Shown in pieces: positions 8,459 through 19,980 of a DNA stretch of 64,000 bases. Under the pieces are notes generated by a model that was not told the DNA's origin, did not search any database, and saw only the letters and a list, made by a program, of their open reading frames with translations. A program made the position numbers and the translations under genes. Source of the stretch: Sporichthya brevicatena (lineage in GTDB: Bacteria > Actinomycetota > Actinomycetes > Sporichthyales > Sporichthyaceae); the NCBI RefSeq assembly GCF_039525035.1, contig NZ_BAAAHE010000044.1, positions 110,891-174,890 on the forward strand, given 5' to 3'. The stretch's first letter is position 1, and every line of letters begins with the position of its first letter.

Positions 8459-9982
8459 CTACTCCGAGACGCCGAGCTTCTCCAGGATCAGCGCCTTCGC
8501 GGCGGCGGCGTCGGCCTGGCCGCGGGTCTCCTTCATGACCGCCCCGACGAGGGCCCCGACGGCCTGGATCTTGCCGCCGCGGATCTTGTCGGCCACCCCG
8601 GCGTTCGCGGCGATCGCGGCGTCGACGGCGGCCGAGAGCGCCCCGGTGTCGGAGACGACCTCCAGGCCGCGGGCGGCGACGACCTGCTCCGGCGTCCCCT
8701 CCCCGGCGAGCACGCCCTCGATGACCTGGCGAGCGAGCTTGTCGTTGAGCTTGCCGGCGTCGACGAGCGCGCAGACCTCGGCGACCTGCGCCGGGGTGAT
8801 GGCGAGCGCCGCGACCTCGACGCCCGCCTCGTTCGCGCGCCGGGCCAGCTCGCCCAGCCACCACTTGCGGGCCGCCTCCGGGGACGCGCCCGCGGCGACG
8901 GTCGCCTCGACGGAGTCGAGCGCGCCGACGCCGGTGAGGGCCTGCATGTCGAGGTCCGAGAGGTCCCACTCCGCCTGCAGCCGCTTGCGCCGCGCGGTCG
9001 GCAGCTCGGGCAGCGCCGCCCGGAGCTCCTCGACCCACTCGGGGGCCGGGGCGATCGGGACGAGGTCGGGCTCCGGGAAGTACCGGTAGTCCTCGGCGGT
9101 CTCCTTGCTCCGGCCGGGCGTGGTCGTCCCGGAGTCCTCCTGGAAGTGGCGGGTCTCCTGGATCACGCGGCCACCGGCGTCGAGCACGCCCGCCTGCCGC
9201 GAGATCTCGAACCGCACGGCGCGCTCGACCGAGCGCAGCGAGTTGACGTTCTTCGTCTCCGAGCGGGTGCCCCACTCGCTCGCGCCGCGGGGCGCGATGG
9301 AGACGTTGGCGTCGCAGCGCAGCGAACCCTCCTCCATGCGCACGTCGGAGATGCCGAGGGTGCGGCAGATGTCGCGCAGCTCGGTGACGTAGGCGCGGGC
9401 GACCTCGGGCGCAAGTGACCCGGTGTCAGTCACGGGCTTGGTCACGACCTCGACGAGCGGGATGCCGGCGCGGTTGTAGTCGACGAGCGAGTGCGAGGCC
9501 CCGTGGATGCGACCCGTCGCGCCGCCGACGTGCAGCGACTTGCCGGTGTCCTCCTCCAGGTGGACGCGCTCGATGCCGATGCGGAAGGTCCGGCCCTCGA
9601 CCTCCACGTCGAGGTGGCCCTCGAAGCAGATCGGCTCGTCGTACTGGCTGATCTGAAAGTCCTTGGGCATGTCCGGGTAGAAGTAGTTCTTCCGCGCGAA
9701 GCGGCACCAGGACGCGATCGAGCAGTTCAGGGCCAGCCCGAGCCGGATGATCGAGGAGATCGCCTTCTTGTTCGCCACCGGCAGCGAGCCCGGCAGGCCG
9801 AGGCAGGTCGGGCAGACCTGGGTGTTGGGCTCGGCGCCGAACGCGGTCGGGCAGCCGCAGAACATCTTCGACGCGGTGCCGAGCTCGACGTGGACCTCGA
9901 GGCCGATGACCGGCTCGTAGGTCTCGAGCGCCTTCTCGTAGGGGACGATCGCGGGGGTCGCCAGGGTCTCGGTTCCGCTCAC
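8459..9982 (-). CDS. gatB: Asp-tRNA(Asn)/Glu-tRNA(Gln) amidotransferase subunit B
   Basis: 507 residues from GTG ([34 protein letters not shown]). It is the tRNA-binding, kinase-like subunit of GatCAB, which amidates Glu-tRNA(Gln) and/or Asp-tRNA(Asn). The family signature is seen in [13 protein letters not shown] and FCGCPTAFG with [12 protein letters not shown] (zinc-binding Cys), then [10 protein letters not shown] and [13 protein letters not shown]. The C-terminal YqeY-like domain follows residue 330. Its GTG overlaps the gatA stop by four bases (GTGA), indicating translational coupling. A longer open frame upstream of this GTG is antisense-type sequence over gatA. Confidence 0.97.
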   Translation of the reverse strand: MSGTETLATPAIVPYEKALETYEPVIGLEVHVELGTASKMFCGCPTAFGAEPNTQVCPTCLGLPGSLPVANKKAISSIIRLGLALNCSIASWCRFARKNYFYPDMPKDFQISQYDEPICFEGHLDVEVEGRTFRIGIERVHLEEDTGKSLHVGGATGRIHGASHSLVDYNRAGIPLVEVVTKPVTDTGSLAPEVARAYVTELRDICRTLGISDVRMEEGSLRCDANVSIAPRGASEWGTRSETKNVNSLRSVERAVRFEISRQAGVLDAGGRVIQETRHFQEDSGTTTPGRSKETAEDYRYFPEPDLVPIAPAPEWVEELRAALPELPTARRKRLQAEWDLSDLDMQALTGVGALDSVEATVAAGASPEAARKWWLGELARRANEAGVEVAALAITPAQVAEVCALVDAGKLNDKLARQVIEGVLAGEGTPEQVVAARGLEVVSDTGALSAAVDAAIAANAGVADKIRGGKIQAVGALVGAVMKETRGQADAAAAKALILEKLGVSE

Positions 9983-11472
9983 AGCTGGGGAGCCTCCTCG
10001 ATCAGCAGGTGCCCGGCGCGCTCCACCAGGGCCTTCTCCAGCGCCGCCCCGACCCGGTAGAGGCGATCGTCCGCCATCGCCGGCGCCATGATCTGCAGGC
10101 CGACGGGCAGACCGTCCTCCGGCGCGAGGCCGACCGGAACGGACATCGCGCAGTTGCCCGCGAGATTCGACGGGATCGTGCAGAGGTCCTGCAGGTACAT
10201 CGCGAGCGGGTCGTCGACCTTCTCCCCCAGCGGGAACGCCGTGGTCGGGGTGGTCGGCGAGACGAGGACGTCGACCTGCGAGAAGGCCGCCTCGAAGTCC
10301 CGCGCGATGAGTGTGCGGACCTTCTGCGCCGAGCCGTAGTAGGCGTCGTAGTACCCGGCGGACAGCGCGTAGGTACCGAGGATGATGCGGCGCTTCACCT
10401 CGGGGCCGAAGCCCGCCGCGCGCGTCCGCGACATGACCTCCTCGACCCCGGCGGTGCCGTCGTCGCCGACCCGCAGGCCGTACCGCATCGCGTCGAACCG
10501 GGCGAGGTTCGAGGAGCACTCGCTCGGCGCGATCAGGTAGTAGGCGGGCATCGCGTAGGTGAAGTCCGGGCACGAGACCTCGACGACCTCCGCACCGAGC
10601 GAGGTCAGCAGCTCGACGGCCTCCCGGAAGCGCTGCTCGACGCCGGGCTGGTACCCCTCGCCGGAGAGCTCGCGCACGACGCCGACGCGCAGCCCGGCGA
10701 CGTCGGCCTGCCGGGCCGCGGCGACGACGGCCGGCACGGGCGCGTCGATCGACGTGGAGTCCAGCGGGTCGTGCCCAGCGACGGCCTCGTGCAGCAGCGC
10801 CGCGTCGAGGACGGTGCGGGCGAACGGCCCGGCCTGGTCGAGGCTGGAGGAGAACGCGACGAGCCCGTAGCGGCTGACGCCGCCGTACGTCGGCTTGGTG
10901 CCGACGATGCCGCAGACCGCGGCCGGCTGCCGGATCGAACCACCGGTGTCGGTGCCGATCGCGAGCGGCGCCTCGAACGCGGCGACCGCCGCCGAGGACC
11001 CGCCGGACGAGCCGCCCGGGATGCGCGTCAGGTCCCACGGGTTGCGCGTCGGGCCGTAGGCCGAGTTCTCGGTGGACGAACCCATCGCGAACTCGTCCAT
11101 GTTCGCCTTGCCGAGGATGACGACGCCCGCCGCGCGCAGCTTGCGCACGACCGTCGAGTCGTACGGCGGCCGCCAGCCCTCGAGGATCTTCGAGCCGCAG
11201 GTGGTCGGGACGCCCTCCTGCGTGAGGACGTCCTTGAGCGCGAGCGGGACACCGGCGAGCGGACCGAGGGGCGTGCCTGCCGATCGCGCCGCGTCCACGG
11301 AGGCCGCGGCCGCCAGCGCCCCCTCGGTGTCGAGGTGCAGGAAGGCGTGGACGGAGTCGTCGACCTTGGTGATGCGGTCCAGGTGAGCCTGCGTCACTTC
11401 GACGGCGGACGCCTCGCCCGCCGCGATGAGCGCGGCCAGCTCCGCCGCGGTCAGCCTCGTCAGGTCGCCCAT
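9979..11472 (-). CDS. gatA: Asp-tRNA(Asn)/Glu-tRNA(Gln) amidotransferase subunit A
   Basis: 497 residues, the glutaminase/amidase subunit that releases ammonia from glutamine for GatB. The amidase-signature Ser-cisSer-Lys triad is visible: Lys in [19 protein letters not shown], and the Ser pair in [13 protein letters not shown] with [12 protein letters not shown]. Length and motif order are standard. It overlaps the gatC stop by one base (TAATG) and the gatB start by four, forming the gatCAB operon. Confidence 0.97.
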   Translation of the reverse strand: MGDLTRLTAAELAALIAAGEASAVEVTQAHLDRITKVDDSVHAFLHLDTEGALAAAASVDAARSAGTPLGPLAGVPLALKDVLTQEGVPTTCGSKILEGWRPPYDSTVVRKLRAAGVVILGKANMDEFAMGSSTENSAYGPTRNPWDLTRIPGGSSGGSSAAVAAFEAPLAIGTDTGGSIRQPAAVCGIVGTKPTYGGVSRYGLVAFSSSLDQAGPFARTVLDAALLHEAVAGHDPLDSTSIDAPVPAVVAAARQADVAGLRVGVVRELSGEGYQPGVEQRFREAVELLTSLGAEVVEVSCPDFTYAMPAYYLIAPSECSSNLARFDAMRYGLRVGDDGTAGVEEVMSRTRAAGFGPEVKRRIILGTYALSAGYYDAYYGSAQKVRTLIARDFEAAFSQVDVLVSPTTPTTAFPLGEKVDDPLAMYLQDLCTIPSNLAGNCAMSVPVGLAPEDGLPVGLQIMAPAMADDRLYRVGAALEKALVERAGHLLIEEAPQL

Positions 11473-11768
11473 TACGGCGCCTCCCCCAGGATCCGCGGCA
11501 CCCGGAACCGGCCGTCCTCGGCGGCCGGGGCGCCCGAGAGCGCCTGCTCCGGCGTCAGACCGGGACGCACCTCGTCCTCGCGGAGGACGTTCGTCAACGG
11601 GACGGCGTGGGACATCGGCGGCACGTCGGCGCCCGCGACCTCGGAGACGCGCGCCACCGCGTTGAGGATGGCGTCCAGCTGGCCGGCCATCTGCGCCAGC
11701 TCGTCCTCGCTCAGATCGAGCCGGGCGAGCCGGGCGAGGTGCGCGACCTCGTCTCGGGTGATGGACAT
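11472..11768 (-). CDS. gatC: Asp-tRNA(Asn)/Glu-tRNA(Gln) amidotransferase subunit C
   Basis: 98 residues from [20 protein letters not shown]. GatC wraps around GatA and stabilises the GatAB complex. The N-terminal helix with [14 protein letters not shown] and the C-terminal [16 protein letters not shown] segment are typical. It is the first gene of gatCAB and divergent from the ACT-domain gene 114 bases away. The longer open frame upstream is ignored because the family begins at this ATG. Confidence 0.96.
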   Translation of the reverse strand: MSITRDEVAHLARLARLDLSEDELAQMAGQLDAILNAVARVSEVAGADVPPMSHAVPLTNVLREDEVRPGLTPEQALSGAPAAEDGRFRVPRILGEAP

Positions 11769-11882
11769 GCGGCTCCGATCGAACGAGCTCCGGCGGACCC
11801 CGGCAATCCTAGGAGCCGACGAAAACACGGCCGAAACCTGCCGTCGACACGGCTGTCGCGCCCGGTGAGGGAGAATGGACGC

Positions 11883-12542
11883 ATGTTCCTGCTCCGCGTC
11901 GTCCTGCCCGACCGCCCCGGTTCGCTGGGCGCGCTCGCGACGGCGCTCGGCAAGGCCGACGCCGACATCGTCGGCGTCGACGTCGTGGAGCAGCGTGGGG
12001 ACGGCCGCGCGGTCGACGACATCCTCGTCCAGCTGCCGCCGGGCAAGATGGCGGACGCCCTGGTCACGGCGTGCAACTCGGTCGAGGGCGCGCAGGTCGA
12101 GTTCGTCCGGTTCTACCCCTCGCGCGGCGGGCTCCAGCGCGACCTGCAGGCCGTCGAGGCGATGACGGCGGACCCCACGCACGCCGAGGCCGTCCTCGTG
12201 CAGCTGAGCCCGAACGTCTTCCGCGCGGACTGGGCGATCCTGCTGGAGGCCCGCGACGAGGGCGACTCCAGGCCGCGGCTGCTGGACCGCAGCCCCGCCG
12301 CGCCGGAGGAGATCGACGACGTCAGCACGCCGTGGCTCCCCCTGACGCGACCGATAAGGCTGCCCGACCCCGCGGAGTGGGCGCCGAGCCTCGCGCAGTC
12401 CACGACCGCCGCCGTGATGACCTCCGGCGACCGGGTGCTGATCCTGGGCCGCCGCGGCGGGCCCGAGTTCCTCGACTCCGAGCTCGCGCGACTCGGTCAC
12501 CTCGTCGCCCTGGCCCGGGCGATCGGCGCCGGCGCCGCCTGA
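11883..12542 (+). CDS. ACT-domain amino-acid-binding protein
   Basis: 219 residues. The first 70 form an ACT fold: [35 protein letters not shown], with the ligand-site motif DRPGSLG. The remainder has no recognised domain, though the region near [15 protein letters not shown] resembles a small beta sheet. It is probably a cytosolic small-molecule sensor. The ATG is preceded by GAGGGAG; a nearby ATG at 11875 is in another frame. It is divergent from gatC, and the role is unknown. Confidence 0.85.
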   Translation: MFLLRVVLPDRPGSLGALATALGKADADIVGVDVVEQRGDGRAVDDILVQLPPGKMADALVTACNSVEGAQVEFVRFYPSRGGLQRDLQAVEAMTADPTHAEAVLVQLSPNVFRADWAILLEARDEGDSRPRLLDRSPAAPEEIDDVSTPWLPLTRPIRLPDPAEWAPSLAQSTTAAVMTSGDRVLILGRRGGPEFLDSELARLGHLVALARAIGAGAA

Positions 12543-12744
12543 GACCTGCGCCACAGCGGCAAATCTGTCTCGTCGGGCTTTGTCCGACTCCCGGGCCAAT
12601 TCGTCAGCTGATGCTTCGTCAGGTGTGCCCGGTTCACGTCCGAACCGCGGCAATTCACGGCGCGTGATGGGCCGTCGCGATTGCCGTTACACCGAGTGCA
12701 CCCCGTCTGAGCCGCCCTTACGTTCCTGACCTACGGGGGTTACC

Positions 12745-12765
12745 GGAAGGCAAGCAGCGCCTTCC
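12745..12765 (+). promoter_or_regulatory. Hairpin in the 5' leader of the secreted Pro/Thr-rich gene
   Basis: GGAAGGC (12745-12751) and GCCTTCC (12759-12765) pair over a 7-base loop, 25 bases before the ATG and just upstream of the G-rich ribosome site (GGGGGG near 12773). The 248-base gap upstream holds no gene. A role in translation control is possible but unproven, and it matches no riboswitch I recognise. Confidence 0.4.
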
Positions 12766-12790
12766 AAGTACCAGGGGGGTAAGTCCGCTC

Positions 12791-13708
12791 ATGCAGGCCA
12801 CGCGCGTCCAAATGTTCCGCCGAGCCACCATCGTCGCTTCCTCGGCATTTCTGCTCAGCCCGACCTTGTTCGGACACACCGCGGCGGTCGCCGACCCCGC
12901 CGGCGACAACGGCGTGCTCCAGGTCCACGACCAGGGCACGTCGCGCACCGACCGCAGCAACGACCCGCACGTCGGGTGCGGCTTCTACTTCGTCGGGTTC
13001 GGGTTCGACGCCAACACCACGATCGACTACATCGTCGACGACGGCCCGCCGTTCCCGGCCAACCCCTCGGCGCCGTACGTGCTCACCGGGTCGTTCCAGG
13101 TCGACAGCGACGGCAACGGCTCGACCCTGAACCTGACCCTGCCGACCGGCGACTACAAGGTCTACTTCTCCTACACCGGCCAGAACGGCAACGGGAACGA
13201 CAAGCGCTTCGACGTCACCTGTGCCCCGGCGCCCACGCCCACGCCGACGCCCACGCCCACCCCGACCCCGACCCCCACCCCGACGCCCACGCCGGTCGTG
13301 ACGCCGACCCCGACCCCGACTCCGGTCGTCCCGACCCCCACCCCGGTGGTCCCCACCCCGACCCCGGACCCGACCCCGGCCGTCGGTGGCGTCACGGTGC
13401 CGGCTCCGACGCCGGCTCCGACCCCGCCGACCACGAAGCCGGTCGCCCAGCCCGCCACCAAGCCCGCGACGAAGCCCGTCGCGAAGCCCAAGCCCGTCGC
13501 GGAGCCCGCGCCGGCGGTGGGCGGCGTGGCGGTCCCGGCGGACGACGACAACGGGGCGATCCCGACCGGCGGGGTGGCGGCCGGTGGTGGCGCTCTCGCC
13601 GCCGGGGACAGCTCGCTCCCGCTCGGGCAGCAGTCCGCCGCCGCGATGGTCCTGGCCGCCATGGGCGCCTGGGCCGGCGTCGAGCGGCTGCGCAACCGCA
13701 AGCGCTGA
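12791..13708 (+). CDS. Secreted Pro/Thr-repeat protein with C-terminal membrane anchor
   Basis: 305 residues. A signal peptide (about 1-35, ending near HTAAVADPA) is followed by a small beta-rich domain (about 50-140) with two Cys (HVGCGF and DVTCAP) that could pair. A long PT-repeat linker (about 143-205), a Lys/Pro/Ala tract and a C-terminal hydrophobic segment (about 278-297) with the basic tail RLRNRKR complete it. This is the layout of a sortase substrate, but no LPxTG or LAxTG is present; SLPLGQQ just before the hydrophobic segment is the nearest match. A class F-like sortase gene begins 10 bases downstream. It is probably a surface protein anchored in the envelope. Confidence 0.82.
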   Translation: MQATRVQMFRRATIVASSAFLLSPTLFGHTAAVADPAGDNGVLQVHDQGTSRTDRSNDPHVGCGFYFVGFGFDANTTIDYIVDDGPPFPANPSAPYVLTGSFQVDSDGNGSTLNLTLPTGDYKVYFSYTGQNGNGNDKRFDVTCAPAPTPTPTPTPTPTPTPTPTPTPVVTPTPTPTPVVPTPTPVVPTPTPDPTPAVGGVTVPAPTPAPTPPTTKPVAQPATKPATKPVAKPKPVAEPAPAVGGVAVPADDDNGAIPTGGVAAGGGALAAGDSSLPLGQQSAAAMVLAAMGAWAGVERLRNRKR

Positions 13709-13718
13709 GGTCCTCCTC

Positions 13719-14378
13719 GTGCGCTCCCTCGTGCGCGCGGGCGCCCGCCGTTCCGTGCGGTGGGCGCCCGCTGCTCTCGCCGTCCTCGCGGTCGGCTACG
13801 GCGGTCCCTCGGCCGCCGGGACCGAACCGGTTCTGACCCACGACGCGCCGTTCACCATCGCGTCGTTCCCCGCCGCCGACTCCGTGCCCGCGGCTGTCGC
13901 GGCGAGCGAGTCCGCGACCGGGTCGGCCACTGAACAGGTGGCCGACCCGGCGCGAGTCGCCGTACCCCGTCTCGGCATCTCGGCGGCGCTGTCGCCGCTG
14001 AGCCTGGGCGCCGACGGCGAGTTGATCCCGCCGGACTACGGCTCCGCCGGCTGGTACCGCAACGGCCCCGAGCCGGGCGAGACCGGGCGGGCGGTGATCG
14101 CCGGGCACGTCGACTCCCGGACCGGTCCGGACGTCTTCGCCGACCTGCGCAACGCCCGGCCGGGTGACCGGATCGTCGTCGACCTCGTCGACGGCACGGC
14201 GCAGGAGTTCGTCGTCGACGACGTCGGCCTGTACGCGAAGTCGGCGTTCCCGACCGCGGACGTCTACGGCCCGAGCACCGAGCGCGAGCTCCGCCTCATC
14301 ACCTGCGGGGGCGAGTACGACCGTGACCGCGGCGGCTACCAGTCCAACGTCGTGGTGTTCGCCCACGCCGTGGGCTGA
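13719..14378 (+). CDS. Sortase, class F-like
   Basis: 219 residues from GTG, with GAGG eight bases upstream; a second GTG four codons later is possible. An N-terminal hydrophobic stretch (about 13-32) would export or anchor it. The sortase domain (about 80-219) has the catalytic His in IAGHVDSRTGPDVF, Cys in LITCGGEYDRDRGGYQSNVVV, and the Arg in DRDRGGY. Sortases cleave a C-terminal sorting motif and transfer the protein to a nucleophile. Its tight spacing to the secreted Pro/Thr-rich gene suggests that protein is the dedicated substrate (inference). Confidence 0.9.
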   Translation: MRSLVRAGARRSVRWAPAALAVLAVGYGGPSAAGTEPVLTHDAPFTIASFPAADSVPAAVAASESATGSATEQVADPARVAVPRLGISAALSPLSLGADGELIPPDYGSAGWYRNGPEPGETGRAVIAGHVDSRTGPDVFADLRNARPGDRIVVDLVDGTAQEFVVDDVGLYAKSAFPTADVYGPSTERELRLITCGGEYDRDRGGYQSNVVVFAHAVG

Positions 14379-14385
14379 CGCGAGG

Positions 14386-15564
14386 TCAGCGCACCCGCAC
14401 CACGGTGTCGTCCACCCCGCGGCTGTAGACGGTCGCGACGGTGCGGTCGCGGGCGCGCCGCAACCGGGCGAGGTCCTCCCCCGCCGGCTTGCGCGCGAGG
14501 TCGGTCGCGACGTCTGCGGTGTGCAGTCCACCGACGGGTGAGACGAAGGTCGGGGTGACCTCGATGTCGGTGACCTTCCAGCGGTCGCCGTCGCGGGTGA
14601 AGGTGAACTTCGGGACGATTCCCTCGCGCGAGGCGCCGCTCGCGAAGTCGTGGCTCAGGGCCGAGATGACGTTGCCGAGACCGTAGGCGACGTAGCGGTC
14701 GCCGAACGCTTCGATCGCCTGGACCACGTGCGCGTGGTGGCCGATCACGAGGTCGATCTCGCCGGAGTCCATCAGCTCGGTCGCCAGCGAGATCTGATCA
14801 GCCGTCGGATTCGTCACGAACTCGACACCCCAGTGCAGGCTCGCGATCACGACCTCGGCCCCGGCCGCGCGCGCGGCGCGGGCGTCGTCGAGGATCGACT
14901 TGTCCGCGAGGGTGTTGATCAGCCACGGCTTGTCGGCCGGCCGGGCGTTGTTGTGGCCGTAGGTGTAGGACAGGTGAGCCACCGTCACGCCGTTGGCGTC
15001 GAGCAGCACCGGCTTGTCCTCGTCCGCGTTGCGCGCGGTTCCGACGTGGGCGACCCCCGCGGCGTCGAGCGCGGCCAGCGTCGAGTTCACGCCGGCCTCG
15101 CCCTGATCGATCCCGTGGTTGGACGCGGTCGAACAGGTGTCGTAGCCCAACTTGGCGACGGCGACGGCGAGCTCGGGCGGGTTCTGGAAGAGCGGGAAGC
15201 CCTTCGGCTCCGCGCCGGCCGCGCCCATCGGGCCTTCGAGGTGACAGATCGCGATGTCGGCACCGGCGATCAGCGGTTCCAGCGCGGACAGCGCCGGGAA
15301 GAAGTCGTAGCGCGCGGACGTACCCTTCGCCTCGCGCTCCGCCCGCCACCACACGCCCGGGTGGATCAGCAGGTCACCGCTCGCGACGACGGTGAACTGC
15401 TGCGGGGCGGGCGTGGGTGTCGGCGTCGGGGTCGCCGACGGCGCGGCCGTCGCGACCACGTCCGCCGCGGGCAGCGGGCCGGAGTCGTCGTCGGCACACG
15501 CCGACAACGACAGCACCAGGGACATCCCGAACACGGCCGCCCCGGCCCCCCGCACGAAGCTCAC
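14386..15564 (-). CDS. CapA/PgsA-family lipoprotein (metallophosphatase fold)
   Basis: 392 residues. The N-terminus carries a lipobox (LSLSAC, Cys about residue 23) followed by a PT-repeat spacer. The CapA domain has VVASGDLLIHP, CHLEGPMG, ASNHGIDQGEAG and GHHAHVVQ, fitting the calcineurin-like metal site of poly-gamma-glutamate synthesis CapA proteins. In Bacillus, CapA belongs to a polyglutamate capsule machine, but here no capB/capC neighbours are present, so the substrate is open. It converges with the sortase gene 7 bases away. Confidence 0.9.
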   Translation of the reverse strand: MSFVRGAGAAVFGMSLVLSLSACADDDSGPLPAADVVATAAPSATPTPTPTPAPQQFTVVASGDLLIHPGVWWRAEREAKGTSARYDFFPALSALEPLIAGADIAICHLEGPMGAAGAEPKGFPLFQNPPELAVAVAKLGYDTCSTASNHGIDQGEAGVNSTLAALDAAGVAHVGTARNADEDKPVLLDANGVTVAHLSYTYGHNNARPADKPWLINTLADKSILDDARAARAAGAEVVIASLHWGVEFVTNPTADQISLATELMDSGEIDLVIGHHAHVVQAIEAFGDRYVAYGLGNVISALSHDFASGASREGIVPKFTFTRDGDRWKVTDIEVTPTFVSPVGGLHTADVATDLARKPAGEDLARLRRARDRTVATVYSRGVDDTVVRVR

Positions 15565-15588
15565 GCGGGCATGGTGACAGGCGCGGCG

Positions 15589-17700
<2,112 letters not shown>

Positions 17701-18723
17701 TCACTCCTGTCCGAGGTCGGCGAGCCGGCGCGCCGCGTCGGCGCACCGGATGGTCACGGCACGGACCCAGGCCGGCGACGCCCCGGCCAGCCCGCACGCG
17801 GGCACCGGCACGACCCGCCCCAGGCCCGCTCGCGGCAGACCGAGGCGGTGCCAGAGGTCCTGCACCGGGGAGACCGTAGTCGCCAGCGGTGACAGTCCGC
17901 CCGGAGCGTCGACGGCGGGGACGACCCCCGACAGCAGGACCCCACCGGCCTCCAGGAACTCCCCGAGGGCCTCGTCGGCGCCCTCACCGGCGACCGAGAG
18001 GTCGAGCGCCAGCCCCGCCGCACCGGCCCGGTGGAGCAGGGCCACGGGGGTGTCCGCGGCGCAGGAGTGGATCACGGTCGGCACGCCGTCGGCCGCGAGC
18101 ACGTCGATCACCCCCCGCAGCGTGGCCTCGACGACCGGCCCGTCGACCGCCCGGAGCGTCCCGAAGCCGCTGGCGGTGCGGACCGACCCGCGCAGGACGC
18201 CTGGGAGCGTCGGCTCGTCGAGCTGGACCACGACGGTCGTCGCCCGCGGCAGCCGCTTGCGGACCTCGGCGACGTGGCCGCGCAGACCTTCCGCGAGGCT
18301 GGCGGCGATGTCGCGGCAGGCCCCGGGGTCCGAGAGCGCCTTGTCGCCGTGCCGGAGCTCGACGGTCGAGGCGAGGGCCCACGGGCCGGCGACCTGGACC
18401 TTGATCGCGCCCTCGTAGCCCTCGCCGCGCTCCTCGAGCGCGTCCAGGTCCTGGCCGAGGTGGCTCATCGCCCGGCGGGTGTCCCGGCCGGGGTGCTCGG
18501 CGAAGCGCCATCCGCTCGGGGCGAGGTCGGCGTAGAGCTCGACGAGGATCCCGAACGCGCGGCCGATCATGTCGGCGCCGGGGCCACGGGCCGGGAGCTC
18601 GGGCAGGTAGGGCAGGCCGGGGAGGTCGAGGACGACGGGGAGCACCTCTAGCGGCGCGGTCCCGGGGAGGGAACCGACCCCACTGGCGGAGCCGGGCGGC
18701 AGGTCGAGCGGGAGGGCAGGCAC
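17701..18723 (-). CDS. Short cobalamin-independent methionine synthase-like protein
   Basis: 340 residues, matching only the C-terminal catalytic barrel of MetE, which is usually about 750 residues. Zinc-ligand candidates remain: His-x-Cys in TVIHSCAADTP and Cys in PACGLAGAS. VVVQLDEPTLPGVL matches the barrel strand with the conserved Asp-Glu-Pro. Such short proteins are widespread next to ligA and mnmA in Actinomycetota, and their true methyl donor or substrate is not settled. It ends three bases before the ligA start. The next gene on this strand, mnmA, is displaced by an accessory segment. Confidence 0.85.
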   Translation of the reverse strand: MPALPLDLPPGSASGVGSLPGTAPLEVLPVVLDLPGLPYLPELPARGPGADMIGRAFGILVELYADLAPSGWRFAEHPGRDTRRAMSHLGQDLDALEERGEGYEGAIKVQVAGPWALASTVELRHGDKALSDPGACRDIAASLAEGLRGHVAEVRKRLPRATTVVVQLDEPTLPGVLRGSVRTASGFGTLRAVDGPVVEATLRGVIDVLAADGVPTVIHSCAADTPVALLHRAGAAGLALDLSVAGEGADEALGEFLEAGGVLLSGVVPAVDAPGGLSPLATTVSPVQDLWHRLGLPRAGLGRVVPVPACGLAGASPAWVRAVTIRCADAARRLADLGQE

Positions 18724-18765
18724 CCCCGCAGGTTAGAACGCGACCGTCGCCACACCGGTCCCGGC

Positions 18766-18794
18766 TTGACGGCGGGGCGAATCGGGAGAACTCT
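18766..18794 (+). promoter_or_regulatory. Candidate sigma70-type promoter
   Basis: TTGACG (18766-18771), a 17-base spacer and AACTCT (18789-18794) lie 49 bases before the ATG of the following secreted-protein gene. The -35 is good and the -10 poor. This is inference from consensus only. Confidence 0.3.
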
Positions 18795-18842
18795 CGCATT
18801 TCGGGTGCACGACGGGTGCCCCCAGCAGATTCGGGAGCCCCC

Positions 18843-19415
18843 ATGCACGCCCTCGCCCGCCGCGCCGGTGCCGCGACCGCCGTCCTCACCCTGGCGCTCT
18901 CCCCCACCGCCGCCCACGCGGCCGGGCCGAAGCCCGTCACCCAGGGCGACGGGATCCTGATCGCCGACGGCGCCGCCGTGCGCCTGCCCGCCACCTTCGT
19001 GTGCCCGGCCGGTTGGACGGCCTACCTGGTCGCGCAGATCATCCAGGCGGTCGGCGACGAGTTCGCCGGCGGCTTCGACTCGGTCGCGAAGGAGTGCACC
19101 GGTCAGCGGCAGAAGGTGACGTTCTTCGTCCAGGCCGTCCCGGCGGGCGACAACACGCACCCGTTCCGGCCGGGCACCGCGTCCTCCCGCGTGATCATGG
19201 ACGCCGTCGACCCCGCCGCCCAGGAGCCGCCCTACTACGAGGGCGAGGAAACCCCGGCCGAGGAGGAGGGTTCCTCGCTGCTGCCGCCGCTGCCGCCGCT
19301 GATGACCAGTCAGAACTCCGTCGCGGACGACCCGATGCCGACCGAACCCGCTCCGCAGACCGTCCACGCCGAGGCCCGCGGGGTCATCAAGCTGAAGGAG
19401 AGGGCCCGCTCCTGA
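18843..19415 (+). CDS. Secreted protein of unknown function
   Basis: 190 residues. The N-terminal signal peptide MHALARRAGAATAVLTLAL ends near PTAAHAA. The mature part begins with GPKPVTQGDGILIADGAAVRLP and has two Cys (TFVCPAGW and KECTGQ) about 31 residues apart. An acidic and proline-rich low-complexity region (about 137-160) and a basic C-terminus follow. GGGAG seven bases upstream supports this ATG over longer options. I do not recognise a family. The downstream intergenic palindrome is shared with two other places nearby. Confidence 0.72.
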   Translation: MHALARRAGAATAVLTLALSPTAAHAAGPKPVTQGDGILIADGAAVRLPATFVCPAGWTAYLVAQIIQAVGDEFAGGFDSVAKECTGQRQKVTFFVQAVPAGDNTHPFRPGTASSRVIMDAVDPAAQEPPYYEGEETPAEEEGSSLLPPLPPLMTSQNSVADDPMPTEPAPQTVHAEARGVIKLKERARS

Positions 19416-19430
19416 CGCCCTCCTGACATT

Positions 19431-19495
19431 CTCCCGAAAGCGCAGTACGACACGTCTGTAGGCAAAATCCGGGTGCTGCGCTGCGCTTTCGGGAG
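19431..19495. repeat. 65-bp palindromic repeat, CTCCCGAAAGCGCA family, copy 1
   Basis: A perfect 15-bp stem (arms CTCCCGAAAGCGCAG and its complement) encloses a conserved 35-base centre containing CAAAATCCGGGTGCTGC. It lies between convergent genes (secreted protein and MarR) and may double as a bidirectional terminator. Copies 2 and 3 are at 21943 and 23009. Confidence 0.88.
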
Positions 19496-19516
19496 TGGAG
19501 GACACTCCGGGCGTCG

Positions 19517-19951
19517 TCAGCGCCAGGGGTCGGTGATCTCGCGCAGGTCCTCCAGAGCCCGACGGAGTTGGGCCATGCGGCGCTCGCCGAGGTGAGCGGT
19601 CCACTCCGCCTCGACCGCGGCCGCGATCGGGCGCGACGCCTCGACCGCGCGGACGCCGCGTTCGGCCACCGTCACCAGGCGCGCGCGGCCGTCGGTCGGG
19701 TCGGGGACGCGTTCGACGTACCCGGCGCGCTCGAGCTGGTCGACCAGAAAGGCCGCCGTCGGCTTGGTGATGCCGGCCTGCTCGGCGAGTTCGGTGAGGC
19801 GGGTCCCGTGGGGGCCGATTCGCTGGAACACGCGAGCCTGCGCCGGCGTGATGTCGTCGAAGCCGGCGGCGGCCAGCTCCCGGAAGACCCGGGTCTCCAG
19901 TGCGCGGTACGGGAGGAACAGCAGCAGGCCGACGTTCAGAGACTCCGTCAC
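19517..19951 (-). CDS. MarR-family transcriptional regulator
   Basis: 144 residues with the MarR winged-helix layout: ITPAQARVFQRIGPHGTRLTELAEQAGITKPTAAFLVDQLERAGYVERVPDPTDGRARLV. The recognition helix (ITKPTAAFLVDQL) and wing Asp-Gly-Arg are intact, and the dimerisation helices flank it. It is divergent from a DinB-fold gene with 71 bases between starts. That gap holds overlapping inverted repeats suited to MarR binding. Autorepression and control of the DinB-fold gene are inferred; the ligand is unknown. Confidence 0.92.
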   Translation of the reverse strand: MTESLNVGLLLFLPYRALETRVFRELAAAGFDDITPAQARVFQRIGPHGTRLTELAEQAGITKPTAAFLVDQLERAGYVERVPDPTDGRARLVTVAERGVRAVEASRPIAAAVEAEWTAHLGERRMAQLRRALEDLREITDPWR

Positions 19952-19980
19952 ACTTGACGACGCTACCGGATGATTAGAGA

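Noticed and set aside
9985-11038. N-terminal extension of GatB by about 350 codons
   Set aside because: It is antisense-type sequence read through gatA in another frame. GatB similarity begins at the GTG overlapping the gatA stop.
12543-12790. c-di-AMP (ydaO-type) riboswitch before the secreted gene
   Set aside because: The conserved GGGGA/GACCCA/GGGTGAA-type blocks expected for that class are not found. Only one short hairpin is clear.
13171-13701. Minus-strand Gly-Val repeat frame opposite the secreted protein
   Set aside because: It is a mirror of the PT-repeat coding DNA, with codon bias favouring the plus-strand gene that has a signal peptide and RBS.
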